DNA of 64,000 nucleotides, taken from assembly GCF_042186555.1 (NCBI RefSeq), contig NC_133326.1, forward strand, positions 584,516,840 to 584,580,839, read 5' to 3'. A program made the translations under genes and the position numbers. This document shows positions 11,245 to 21,786 of the stretch, in pieces. Below the pieces are notes generated by a model. The model worked only from the letters and a program-made list of their open reading frames with translations. It did no database searches and was not told where the DNA came from. This DNA is from Aquarana catesbeiana. Lineage: Eukaryota; Chordata; Amphibia; Anura; Ranidae. Numbering within the stretch: position 1 is the stretch's first letter; each line of letters opens with the position of its first letter.

Positions 11245-12256
11245 TGAGACGACAATACAGAACATGGTATTGTTGGTGCCTGACAAGCGGGTCTAAGTAT
11301 TTCAGGGATTTTTACGCACAACCATCTCTAGGGTTTACAGCGAATGGTCCGAAAAGGAGAAAATATCCAGTGAGCGGCAGTTGTGTGGACAAAAATGCTT
11401 TGTTGATGTCAGAGGAGAATGGGTAGATTGGTTTGAGAGGATAGAAAGGAAACAGTAACTCAACAACCACTCGTTACAACCAAGGTATGCAGAATACCAT
11501 CTCTGAACACACAACACATCGAACCTTGAAGCAGATGAGCTACAGCAGCAGAAGACCACACCGGGGGCCACTCCTGTCAGCTAAGAACAGAAAATGGGCT
11601 ACAATTCACACAGGCTCATCAAAATTGGACAATAGAAGATTAGAAAAACGTTGCCTGGTCTGACGAGTCTCAATTTCAGCTGTGACATTCAGATGGTGGG
11701 GTCAGAATTTGGAGTAAACAACATGAAAGCATGGACTCATCCAGCCTTGTATCACTGGTTCAGGCTGGTGGTGGTGGTGTAATGGTGTGGGGGATATTTG
11801 TTTGCCACACTTTGGGCCCTTTAGTATCAATTGAGCATTGTTTAAACGCCACGGCCTACCTGAGTATTGCTGCTGACCATGTCCATCCCTTTATGACTAC
11901 AGTGTACCCATCTTCTGATGGCTCCTTCCAGCAGGATAATGCACCATGTCACAAAGCTCAAATCATCTCACCACTGGTTTCTTGAACATGACAGTGAGGT
12001 CACTGTACTCCAATGGACTCCACAGTCACCAGATCTCAATCGAATGGAGCACCTTTGGGATGTGGTGGAACGGGAGATTGTCATGGATGTGCATCCGACA
12101 AATCTGCAGCAACTGCGTGATGCAATCATGTCAATATTAACCAAACTGTCCAGCACCTTGCTGAATCTATGCCACGAAGAACTAGACCTGTTGTTCTGAA
12201 GGCAAAAAAGGGTCCCATTACTAGCAAGGTGTACCTAATAAAGTTGCCGGTGAGTG
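11245..12256 (+). mobile_element. Tc1/mariner transposon, 5'-truncated pseudogene
   Basis: The right terminus, GTGTACCTAATAAAGTTGCCGGTGAGTG followed by TA (12257-12258), is the familiar Tc1-type end that reads CACTCACCGGC on the other strand. Plus-strand transposase relics are present. The core DDE motif QQDNAPCHKA is encoded at about 11930-11965. SPDLNRMEHLWDVVEREI follows in a second frame from about 12032. The N-terminal part (11270-11560) is readable only with frameshifts and stops. The left terminal repeat and leader are missing, so the copy is dead. It is antisense to gmcl1. Confidence 0.88.
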
Positions 12257-12410
12257 TAATGTTACCAAAGTAACATTGTACTACTCTGAGGAAGTGATCA
12301 GGATTTTTTTTTTTTTTTAACTCATGATGATTGCTTATAGCAGTGAATTACATTTGCTATAAGCAAGCATTTTACTGAGTGAAACAGATTCAGGTTTCTT
12401 TTGTTGTGAT

Positions 12411-12502
12411 TAGCTGTGATTGATCAAAGCTAATCACATGGTACAGATAGGCTGTGACTGGCCCCGTATGTACCATGTGATCACATTGGATAATCACAGC
12501 TA
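12411..12502. repeat. Inverted repeat with 35-bp arms
   Basis: TAGCTGTGATTGATCAAAGC.. at 12411-12445 pairs imperfectly with 12469-12502. Further flanking repeats (ATGGATGG, GTGATTGGCCACAG) suggest it is the core of a longer palindromic element spanning about 12340-12640. Confidence 0.5.
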
Positions 12503-12710
12503 GCAACACAATTGTACATAATGGATGGCATTAAAGGAAGCCATCCATTGTGTACAACTGTCATGTGACCTGCTGTGATTGGCCACAGTGGTCAGATGGT
12601 ACAAGCAGCAAGCCGGTACTCTGATCATTCATCGGCTGTGTCCAGTGACAGATTGCGACACTGAACGGCGCTTTGAGAGGAAGTCATATGACGATCACTC
12701 AAAATGGTAA

Positions 12711-12979
12711 GTCCCCCTTCACACTTGTGCGACTTATCCTGCGACTTGGGACTGCAAAGTGGCATGTCAAGTCGTTCCCCATGATTTCCAATTATAACCA
12801 TTTATATATGTCCAACTTCAAGTCGTGCCGACTTCAAAGTAGTCCCTGTACTACTTTGGTCCGACTTTCATGCGAGTTGAAGTCCATATACCTCAAGTTT
12901 ACACAGGCATTCTCTGAAATCGCAGCAAAAAGGCAAGATGGTGTCAAAACCGTAAAATCGCGGTAGTGTGAAAGGGGCC
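12711..12979. mobile_element. Harbinger-like MITE with TAA duplication
   Basis: Flanked by direct TAA at 12708-12710 and 12980-12982. Terminal inverted repeats are GTCCCCCTTCACACTTGTGC and, from the right, GGCCCCTTTCACACTACCGC. A 3-bp TWA duplication is typical of PIF/Harbinger. Internal sequence repeats the motif GTGCGACTT/AAGTCG. Non-coding. Confidence 0.75.
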
Positions 12980-13039
12980 TAAAGCCACCACCTAGCCGTC
13001 TTTCTGCTATAGGCTGGGTGGGAAGGTGTTAAACACATA

Positions 13040-13241
13040 GGGGTTGATTTACTATAGTCAAGTAGTCTGTGCACTGCAAGTGCAGTTGCTCTAGATTTGA
13101 GGGTAACATGCAAGGAAAATAAAAGAAAAAGCATTTTTGCTTGCACATAATTGGAAGATAGAAATCAGCAGAGCTTTCCCTCAGATCTAGCACAACTGCA
13201 CTTGCAGTGCACAGACTATTTGTCTTTAGTAAATCAACCCC
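13040..13241. mobile_element. Palindromic MITE, GGGGTTGATTTACTA ends
   Basis: The ends GGGGTTGATTTACTATAG and (reverse complement) GGGGTTGATTTACTAAAG form inverted repeats. A second inner pair of arms contains GTGCACTGCAAGTGCAGTTG on the left and its complement on the right. About 200 bp, non-coding, probably inserted at a TA. I recall this as a common anuran repeat. Confidence 0.75.
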
Positions 13242-13251
13242 AATACCTGTG

Positions 13252-13373
13252 TTAGGCTCGATTCACACCTATGCATGTTGATTCTGAGCGTTTTTGGAGT
13301 TTTTTTTTTGTCATGCTTGCCACGTTTTTGAGCAGCGTTTTTGCCACGTTTTGCGTTTTTTTTTTTTTTTTAC

Positions 13374-13406
<33 letters not shown>

Positions 13407-13657
13407 CAAAAAACGCATCAAGAACGCTGCAAAAACGCTGAAAAAACGGTACACTTGCGTTTTTGATGCTGGTCCATTGAATTCTATTACATGCAAAACG
13501 CTGCATTTTGCATGAAAAAAGTCCCTGACCCTTTCCAAAAATGCAGAGGTACAAAAAGGCATTGATGTGAACATGTTCCATAGGAACCCATGTTAAAAAA
13601 TTCCCATGCATTTCTGCAAAATGCATCAAAAAACGCGCTAGTGTGAATGGAGCCTAA
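13252..13657. mobile_element. MITE with TTAGGCTCNATTCACAC ends
   Basis: The left end TTAGGCTCGATTCACACC and right end (reverse complement) TTAGGCTCCATTCACACTAG are near-perfect inverted repeats. The middle has an oligo-T (about 13358-13373) followed by oligo-A (13379-13404), forming a hairpin, plus repeated AAAAACGC/GCGTTTTT words. Non-coding. Confidence 0.72.
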
Positions 13658-13937
13658 TATGAGATCCCATTAAGGCTGAAGTTTGAAACTTGTCTTATCA
13701 TTCTTCAGATTTTTATGTGCACTATTGAGGAGTAAGGATATGTGGTCTGGTTGAAGTTGAATTCCAATTTGGGACTTTTTACTGTAAGCTAGATTTCTAG
13801 ACACCGATTATATTATGTCCCTTTGAGAAGATACTAATCCTCATCTAGCTATTGAGGACACTTTTTCTTGGTGGGTGCTTTTTTGTGAGAAGAAAGAAGA
13901 AGAAAGTGTGTGTGCTGTTTAATCTGCCCCTTTCTAA

Positions 13938-14428
13938 GGCCTCATGCACACGGATGTTTTTACAGCCGCTTTTTTAAGCGTTTTTTTGCAGCTTAAAAAC
14001 GCCTCTCCATGCTAGTCTATGGCCTCATGCCCACCATGGCATTTTTGAGCTGTAAATGGCATAGCCGTTTTAAAGCTGCATAAAAAAAAACCCAGGACCA
14101 ATGCGTTCTGAGGCTCCAGCGCTAGAGCTGTAAAAACGTCAGACGCAAAAGGTGTTAAAACGTGAATTAACGAGGCTTAACGCTGTGTTAAGCCTCGTCC
14201 GGCGTTTCTGTCTCCATTCAAAATCAATGGTTCCCTATGGGAGCCCATTGATTTGAATAGAGGTCGCACCAGAAGTCGGATCAAGAGGATGCGACTTGTG
14301 TGCTGAGAATCTTGAAGGGGGAACTCCGTGAAAATTAAAAAAAAAACTTGCGTGAGGGTCCCCCCTTAGACGATACCAGACCTTTCGGTCTGGTATGGAT
14401 CTTAAGGGGAACCCCCACACCAAAAAAG

Positions 14429-14461
<33 letters not shown>

Positions 14462-16018
14462 GTGGGGGTTCCCCCAAGATCCATACCAGACCCTTATCTG
14501 AGCACGCAGCCCGGTAGGTCAGGAAAGGGGGGGGGGGCGAGCGAGCGTGTCCCCCCCCCCCACTCCTGGACCATATCAAGCCACATACCCTCAACAATGG
14601 GGGGGGGGGTTGGTGCTTTGGGGCCCTGCGCCCCCCACCCACAAGCACCTTGTCCCCCATGTTGAGGAGGACAAGGACCTCTTCCTGACAACCCTGGCCG
14701 TTGGTTGCCGGGGTCTGCGGGCGGGGGGGTTTATCGGAATCTGGGAGCCCCCTTTAAATAAAGGGGCACCCAGATCCCGGCTCCCCACTATATGTGAATG
14801 AGTATGGGGTACATCATACCCCTACCCATTCACCTGGGGGGAAAAAGTGTCAAAAAAAAAAAAAAAAAAAAACACACTACAAATGTTTTTAAAGTAATTT
14901 ATTAGGCAGCTTCGGGGGTCTCTTCCGACTTCTCCGCGCTCTCCCGCTGTCTTCTCCCGGTCTCCGGTGTCTTCTGCCTGGCTCCTCCGCTATCTTTTGC
15001 CGCTCTTTTGTTAGCGGTGGCCTGGTCTTCTTCCCTCTTCCGATGTTGACACGACGCTCTCTCCCGATGTAATGCCGTGTGTGCGGTGCGCAATGACTTA
15101 TATAGGCATGGGGTGTGGTCACCGGGTGAGGTCATCTTGTGATGAAGACGATGGAGAAGACCAAGCCACCACTAGCAAAAGAGCGGCAAAAGAGCAGAAG
15201 ATAGCGGAGGAGCCTGGCAGAAGACACCGGAGAGCGGAAGAAGAGGCCGGAGAGCGTAGAAAAGTCGGAAGAGACCCCCGGAGATGCCTAATAAAATTAG
15301 TTTAAAAACCTTTGTAGTGTGTTTTTTTATTGACACTTTTCCCCCAGGTGTATGGGTAGGGGTACGATGTACCCCATACTCCTTCACATAGGGTGGGGGC
15401 CGGGATCTGGGTGCCCCCTTATTAAAGGGGGCTCCCAGATTCCGATAAGCCCCCCGCCGCAGACCCCGACAACCAACGGCCAGGGTTGTCGGGAAGAGGC
15501 CCTTGTCCTCATCAACATGGGGACAAGGTGCTTTGGGGTGGGGGGGGCGCAGGGCCCCCCCTGCCCCAAAGCACCAACCCCCCCATGTTGAGGGCATGTG
15601 GCTTGGTATGGTCTAGGAGGGGGGGGGGGGGGCGCTCGCTCGCCCCCCCTTTCCTAACCTACCGGGCTGCGTGCTCGGATAAGGGTCTGGTATAGTCTTG
15701 GGGGGGAACCTCACACAGATTTTTTAAAAAATGTTTGCGGGGTTCCCCCTTCAAGATTCTCAGCACACAAGTCTCTCCGCAAGTCGTATCCTCTTGATCC
15801 GACTTCTGGTGCGACCTCTATTCAAATCAATGGGCTCCCATAGGGAACCATTGATTTTTGAATAGGGACAGAGAAACGCGGCTGAAAGCTAGTGCAGCTT
15901 AACGTGCATTGAATTCAATGCAAAACGCTGGAAAAATTGCGTTTTAACGCTGCTTTTTTCCTGCCGTCTGTACTAGCTTTACAGCCAGTTTTTTTAAAAC
16001 GTCCGTGAGCACGTAGCC
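13938..16018. mobile_element. 2.1-kb foldback transposable element
   Basis: Outer ends GGCCTCATGCACACGGATGTTTT and, from the right, GGCTACGTGCTCACGGACGTTTT are inverted repeats. Almost the whole element folds on itself. 14212-14300 matches 15770-15870 inverted, 14690-14790 matches 15395-15495 inverted, and 14905-15030 matches 15150-15290 inverted, leaving a centre of about 110 bp near 15035-15145. Runs of A, G and C decorate both arms. All open frames run through inverted low-complexity DNA and none encodes a recognisable transposase. It is a non-autonomous element whose arms each exceed 900 bp. Confidence 0.8.
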
Positions 16019-16290
16019 TTTACTGTAAAAAAAAAAAAAAAAACCTGGCTGATCCTGCAACTTCCTGTGTCCCCCTCTCTGCACTGACTACCGTGGTCAG
16101 TTTGTGTGGCTCAGTCTTCCGCAGCTCACCTCAGTCCCCCTCACCCCCTCCCCCCCTGCCTGTCAGCTCCGTGTTGGTGTCTGCCCTCCCCCCACTCCTG
16201 CCGCTATAATTAAAAAATTAAAAAAATTGGAAATGGTCAATGCCAGCCCCTCTAGTATAACACGGCATAACACATGGTGTTAATGTTTTA

Positions 16291-16532
16291 TTAAAACAAA
16301 GCTTCTAAATACCTCTGTACAGCTATCTCCAGGCAGGTCACGTGACTCTCGGCCGGTCTCCAGGGCTATTGCAGGAGGGGCTGAGCGGCCACGTGACCTC
16401 CTTGGGTGACGTCAGCGGGAGATCTCGGCAACTCCTGCAGAAGCCCTGGATCGGAGTAGGATACTGGCCGAGAGTCATGTGACCGGACTGAAGATAGCTG
16501 TACAGAGATACTATTTAGAAGCTTAGTTTTAA
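16291..16532. mobile_element. TTAA-flanked palindromic MITE
   Basis: TTAAAAC at the left and GTTTTAA at the right end bound a palindrome. Arms carry AAGCTTCTAAATA / TATTTAGAAGCTT and CTGTACAGCTATCT / AGATAGCTGTACAG, then matching blocks around GTCACGTGACTCTCGGCC. About 240 bp, non-coding, CpG-containing. Confidence 0.7.
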
Positions 16533-17511
16533 TTAAAAAAAAACATAGTTATAAACTAGTTATCTTTTTCAGCCACATGACTACAATTCAGCTTTCACTG
16601 CAGAAAATAACATTCATTATACCAAATGATGGTTATAACTTGCAGAGATAGTGATCAGACCAGATTAAAGAGATAAACATATATCACACCTGATACATTA
16701 GAACTACTGAGTGAGCAAAAAAAAAAAAATCTTGTACATTTAAAAAGTGAAAAAAAAAAAAAATGCAGAACAAAAGAAAAACGCGAGCAGCACAACTAAA
16801 TGCCAAGTGTAACTAAGAATTAACATTATACAAAGCAACACTCTACCAAAAACAAAATAAAAAATGAACAGTCCCAAAAATCTCGAAAAAAAAATAATAA
16901 TAAAAAATAAAAACAAAATAAAAATATGGGGGGGGGGGTACTCTGAACAGTAAAATTCAAGTTTACACCCAATGGAAAAGAACTCACTGAACTCCCTGGA
17001 CTACTAACTACGTCAGAACAGGCATAAGGATTCTGTAATGTGAGGAAAACAGTACACCATATGGCCAAAAAAGACAAAAGAATCCTCCCAATGAATCCCG
17101 ACAGAAAAGAGTTCATCAAAAGTGAATGTATTCAGAAGTGCAACAAAGGGAGAGATAGAGCCGCGCCTAGAACCTAATTAAAATGAAACGATTACACTGC
17201 TGAGATTAATCAACCTAAAATAGTCTGAAGTGGCAGTGCTGCGAATAATATTGTACTTCAATATGTACTTAAAATAAATCAACAATATAGGTAACAACTG
17301 TGATTATGTGTATTTATAAAATGACATGAAAAGGTGGTGTAATTTATCTTCAATAAAATACTAAAGGGCTTACAAAATAAAATTAAAAAAAAAAAATCAA
17401 TCCTTATGTTATCTAGTGATATGGCTCTAAAAACTACTGGATGTGATTTAAATTTCAGAGGCATTTTACACAGAAAAAAAAAATATATATATATTATATA
17501 CACACACATAC

Positions 17512-17572
<61 letters not shown>

Positions 17573-17640
17573 GCCCTACCAAAAAAGTACTCTATCAAAA
17601 TAAATAATTAAATGCAATCCATGTGAACACAAAAATCATT
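16533..17640. other. Intronic DNA with A-rich and AT repeats
   Basis: No gene was recognised. A-rich stretches lie at 16890-16930, oligo-G at 16928-16937, and (AT)n with an embedded ACACAC at 17482-17575. Confidence 0.5.
17482..17575. repeat. (AT)n microsatellite
   Basis: Alternating AT interrupted by TATACACACACATACATT, then about 50 bp of pure AT. Confidence 0.9.
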
Positions 17641-19570
17641 CAATATTATTAACGATTTATATAGCATCAATAGTTTACACGGCGCTTTACAATGTAGAGG
17701 GGGGACAGCACAATTACAGTACAGTGCAATACAGAAGGGACAGGAGAGCCCTGCTCGTAGAGCTTACAGTCTAAAGGGGGTGGTGGTACAAAAGGTAATA
17801 GATGCGGGGAATGATTTGATGAGGTTGTTAGGTGGGTGTGGGATAGGCTTCCCTGAATAAGTGAATTGTCAGGGATCTCCTAAAGGTGGACAGGTTAGGG
17901 GCTGATCGGATATACTGGGGAAGGGAATTCCAGAGGATGTGTGAGGCTCTGGAGAAGTCCTGAAGATGAGCATGAGAGGAGGTAACAAGGGAACTAGGAG
18001 AGCAGGAGGTGCTGGAAGGAGCAGAGGGACGATTTGGGCGATATCTGCAGATGAGGTTGCTGATGTAGCTGGGGGCGATGTTGTGGATGGCCTTGTATGT
18101 TTTGGTTAGTATTTTGAATTTTATACGGTGGGGTAGGGGAAGCCAGCGAAGGGATTGGCAGAGAGGGACAGCAGTCACAGATCATGAGGTGTATTAGTCT
18201 AGCAGCAGCATTCATGATAGACTGAAGGGGGGATAGCCTGCTTAAGGGTAGGCCATTAAGGAGAGAGTTGCAGTAGTCAAGGCAGGAAATAATCAAGGAG
18301 TGAATAAGTTGCTTTGTGGTGTCATTAGTCAGGAAGGGTCGAATTCTGGAAATGTTGCGGTGGTTAAGGTGGCAGGATTTAGCCAGCGATTGGATGTAGG
18401 GGCTGAAGGTGAGGTCAGAGTCAAGGATTACACCAGCACCCTGGCATGTGTGGAGGGACCAATGGTTGTACTGTTGCTCTTAATAGTAAAGTCATGGGGG
18501 GGACCGGGAGGGAGGAAATATTACAAGCTCAGTTTTAGAAAGATTGAGTTTGAGAAACTGGTGTGACATCCATACCGAGATGTCTTTCAGTAAGTTTGAG
18601 ATCTGTGAGATCGAGGGGGTGAGTTGAGGAGTGGAGAGATAGATCTGGGTGTCATCGGCGTAGAGGTGGTATTGGAATCCATGGAAGGTTATCAACTGGG
18701 AAGAGGTATAGAGCGAGAATGGGAGGGGACCAAGGACAGAGCCTTGGGGTACCCCAACAGAGAGAGGAAGAGGAGTAGAGGAGATTGAGTTGTAAGCTAC
18801 ACTGAAATTGCGCTGAGATAGGTAGAAGGAGAACCAGGATAAAAGCAGAATCACAGAGGCCAAGGGAATGTAGTTTGCTGAGGAGAAGCAGGTGGTCAAC
18901 TGTGTCGAGGGCAGCAGAGAGGTCTAAGAGTATGAGTATGGAGTAATGCCCATTGGTTTTAGCAGTTAGTAGGTCATTGGTGAGTTTTAGTAGGGCAGTT
19001 TCAGTAGAATATTGTGGACGGAAGCCGGACTGTAGGGGTCGAGAAGGTTGTTGTCTGTGAGGTAGTGACTCATTCGGTCATGGACAAGGTGATAGATGAG
19101 CTTGGAGGCAAGTGGGAGCAGGGAGATGGGTCTTAAGTTATTCAAACAGGTGGGGTCTAGTGAGGGTATTTTAAATATGGGGGTAACCAGTGCATGTTTG
19201 AGCAGGGAAGGAAAGGTGCCGGGGGAGAGGTTGAAGATGTGTGTTAGGGAGTTTAGGATAGAGTGGGAAGTTGGTCGCACTAATTGTGAGGGGACAGAGT
19301 CCAGGGAACAGGTGGTGAGGTGGGCATTGGAGAGGAGTTTATCAACTTCATCGGTGGTAACTGGGCAGAAGAAGGAGAGTATTGAGTGTGGTGTTGGACC
19401 TGATGTGTTGAGTAGGGGAGGAAGTTGAATGCTGGATATCTCCTTGCGAATGGTGTCGATTTTGCTTTTGAAATGGATGGCAATCTGTTGAGCGGTAAGT
19501 AAGTTGGTGGGTGGGGGCAGTGGGGGGGTGAAGTAAGGAATTAAGGGTAGAAAGGAGTTATAGTGAATCT
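17641..19570 (-). mobile_element. L2-clade LINE, 3' part, degenerate
   Basis: The 3' end on the minus strand is the L2-type tail (..GTAAAGCGCCGTGTAAAC..GCTATATAAATCGTTAATAATATTG). Reverse-transcriptase relics run in broken frames. VPQGSVLGPLPF and YADDTQIYLS are at 18492-18899. PIFKIPSLDPTCLNNLRPIS is at 18987-19280. LDYCNSLLNGLPLSRLSPLQ is at 17994-18296, and FKILTKTYKAIHN and FSRASHILWNSLP at 17828-18178. At least four frame breaks make it non-functional. The copy is 5'-truncated and ends exactly where the TTAA element at 19571 begins. It is in the gmcl1 sense orientation. Confidence 0.88.
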
Positions 19571-20366
19571 TTAATCGCTTCCAAACTGCCCCACGTACAA
19601 TTTACTGCGGCAGGGCGGCCCGAGTGTGCAAAATGACGTACCTCATTTTGTGCATGAACCGCTCTCGCTAGGATTGGACACAGCGAGAGCCAATCACGAT
19701 CTCTCTTTTCCTTCAGTGAATCCACACCCTGCCCCCAAGTTAGAAAGCACCTCCCAGGGAACACATCTAACCCCTTGATCACCCCTGGTGTTAACCCCTT
19801 CCCTGCCAGTTTCATTTATACATTGATCAGTGCAATTTTTTTTAGCACTGATCATTGTATTGGTGTCACTGGTCCCCAAAAAGTGTCACTTGGGGTCAGA
19901 TTTGTCCGCCGCAATGTCACAGTCACGCTAAAAATCGTGGATTGCCACTATTACCAGTAAAAATAAAAAGTTAATAAATCTATCCTGTAGTTTGTTGACG
20001 TTATAAAACTTTTGTGCAAACAGATATACGCTTATTGGGATTTTTTTTTTTTTGCCAAAAATATGTAGTAGAATACATATTGACCTAAATTGATAAAGAA
20101 ATTTGTTTTTGTATTATAGCAGAAAGTAAAAAAAAATAATATTTTATTTCCAAAATTGTCAGTCTTTTTTTGTTTATAGCGCACAATATAAAAACCGTAG
20201 AGGTAATCAAATACAAAAAGAAAGCTCTATTTGTTGGAAAAAAAAGGCATTTTATTTGGGTACATCGCACGATCACGCAATTGTCATTTAAAGCGACGCA
20301 GTGCCGTATCGCAAAAAATGGCCTGGTCAGCAAGTGGGTAAAACCTTCCGGGGCTGAAGTGGTTAA
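19571..20366. mobile_element. TTAA-flanked non-autonomous element, copy 2
   Basis: Bounded by TTAA at 19571-19574 and 20363-20366. The right end GGGGCTGAAGTGGTTAA mirrors that of the element at 9713-10597, and the 3' 380 bp is homologous to it. Ends are weakly inverted (TTAATCGCTTCC against TTAACCACTTCA). Non-coding. Confidence 0.7.
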
Positions 20367-20811
20367 GACTTTTGTGCAAAAACGTAAGCCTAAATGCACT
20401 CAAATAGCAATGTCAGCCGAGCATTTTTTATAAAATCAACTCTGCAGGGACCATAGACAGACTATCTTTCTCAAGTAATCTAGAGGTCTCCGAGCCTCAG
20501 GAGCTAATGGAAATGTTAGCAGCAACTTATCCTTCTAAGAAAGCTCTGCAGGAGCCATAGACCGACTGTGTGGTACAAATGTCGACAATCCTCAGGAGCT
20601 AAATATGCAGGGATGATGAAAAAGGCTTGTATAGTGTAAAAACTGTTTTTTGCATTTTTTTTCACCTTGCATATACATCATAGTAGTTTTCAGATCCATA
20701 TCACTAGATAACAAAAAAGATTAATTTTTTGTGAGCACTTTAGTACTTTATTGAACATAAATGACACCTTTCATATAATTTTATAAACACACATAATTAC
20801 CGTTGTGTTAC
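20367..20811. other. Intronic DNA, no gene recognised
   Basis: Contains two loosely repeated segments with CTCTGCAGG(G/A)(A/G)CCATAGAC (near 20441 and 20545), about 105 bp apart. This suggests an old tandem duplication. Nothing else was recognised. Confidence 0.4.
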
Positions 20812-21622
20812 ATACTGTATTTATCGGCGTATAACACGCACCCCAAGTTTAGGAGGGAATTTTAAGGAAAAAACTTTTAGGAGGGAAGGAGGCAGCCTTG
20901 CCCCAGTGCAGCCTTGTCAGTGCAGCCTTGCCCCAGTGCAGCCTTGTCAGTGCAGCCTTGCCCCAGTGCAGCCTTGCCCCCAGTGGTCAGTGCAGCCTTG
21001 CCCCCAGTGGTCAGTGCAGCCTTGCCCCCAGTGGTCAGTGCAGCCTTGCCCCCAGTGGTCAGTGCAGCCTTGCCCCCAGTGGTCAGTGCAGCCTTGTCCC
21101 CAGTGCCGCCGACATACACAAGTTTAGTGTGTATTTTTAAATATGGCGCCGCGGAGTTCGGAGGGACTCGGCGGCGCTCGTTCAGCTGAACGAGCGCCGC
21201 CGAGAACACAGTGACTGGGCGGAGCCGAGATACACATAGCCGAGGGTTCTCGGCTCTTCTCGGCGCCGTTCACAGTCACACCCAGTCCCTATGATGGACA
21301 TAACAGAGGTCCAATGGCGGGACTGGGCGGAACTGTGAACGGCGCCGAGAAGAGCCGAGAACCCTCAGCTATGTGTATCTCGGCTCCGCCCAGTCACTGT
21401 GTTCTCGGCGGCGCTCGTTCAGCTGAACGAGCGCCGCCAAGTCCCTCCGAACTCCGCAGCGCCATATTTAAAAATACACGCTATGTGAATGTCGGCGGCG
21501 ATCGCGGCAATCGCTCCGATAGATCACAAAAATAGCGGGGATCGGCGTATAACACGCACCCATGATTTTCCCCTGATTTTAAGGGGAAAAAAGTGCGTGT
21601 TATACGCCGATAAATACGGTAT
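20812..21622. mobile_element. Multi-palindrome element, ATACNGTATTTATCGGCGTA ends
   Basis: Terminal inverted repeats start ATACTGTATTTATCGGCGTA on the left and ATACCGTATTTATCGGCGTA on the right. Three further levels of symmetry are visible. The right end is itself a hairpin, with 19-bp perfect arms at 21541-21559 and 21593-21611. A large inverted repeat pairs about 21128-21285 with about 21313-21482. Each of those arms contains a perfect palindrome: 38 bp at 21167-21204 and 32 bp at 21407-21438, both centred on TTCAGCTGAA. A tandem repeat fills the left part. Non-coding; superfamily not assigned. Confidence 0.78.
20892..21102. repeat. Tandem repeat, CAGTGCAGCCTTGCCC units
   Basis: Five or so copies of a 26-bp unit CCAGTGGTCAGTGCAGCC.. 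follow several shorter variants lacking GGTCAGTG. All six frames stay open through it, which explains long low-complexity open frames that are not genes. Confidence 0.9.
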
Positions 21623-21774
21623 ATTGTTGATACACTGTTTTAAGTAATTATTGAAGTAGAATATTCTTATTCACAGTGCTGTCACTTCAAAACAGAATAT
21701 TATTGCGACATGTCAAACTTTTGTGTATGCATCCTCTTGGGGTGGTGCGGAATTACCCCTACATAGTATGGCAG

Positions 21775-21786
21775 GCCAACATTTCT
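21775..21786. repeat. Target-site duplication, left copy
   Basis: GCCAACATTTCT, identical to 25140-25151, flanks the L1-Tx1 element. Confidence 0.85.

Noticed and set aside
14235..14801. Overlapping proline- and glycine-rich frames of 65-141 codons
   Set aside because: Low-complexity translations of homopolymer-rich foldback DNA on both strands.
14200..15900. CpG-rich block as a regulatory island or exon
   Set aside because: It forms the arms of a foldback element; no splice sites or conserved protein.
20877..21209. Open frames of repeated KAALTTG or QPCPQWSV residues
   Set aside because: Products of the tandem repeat at 20892-21102.
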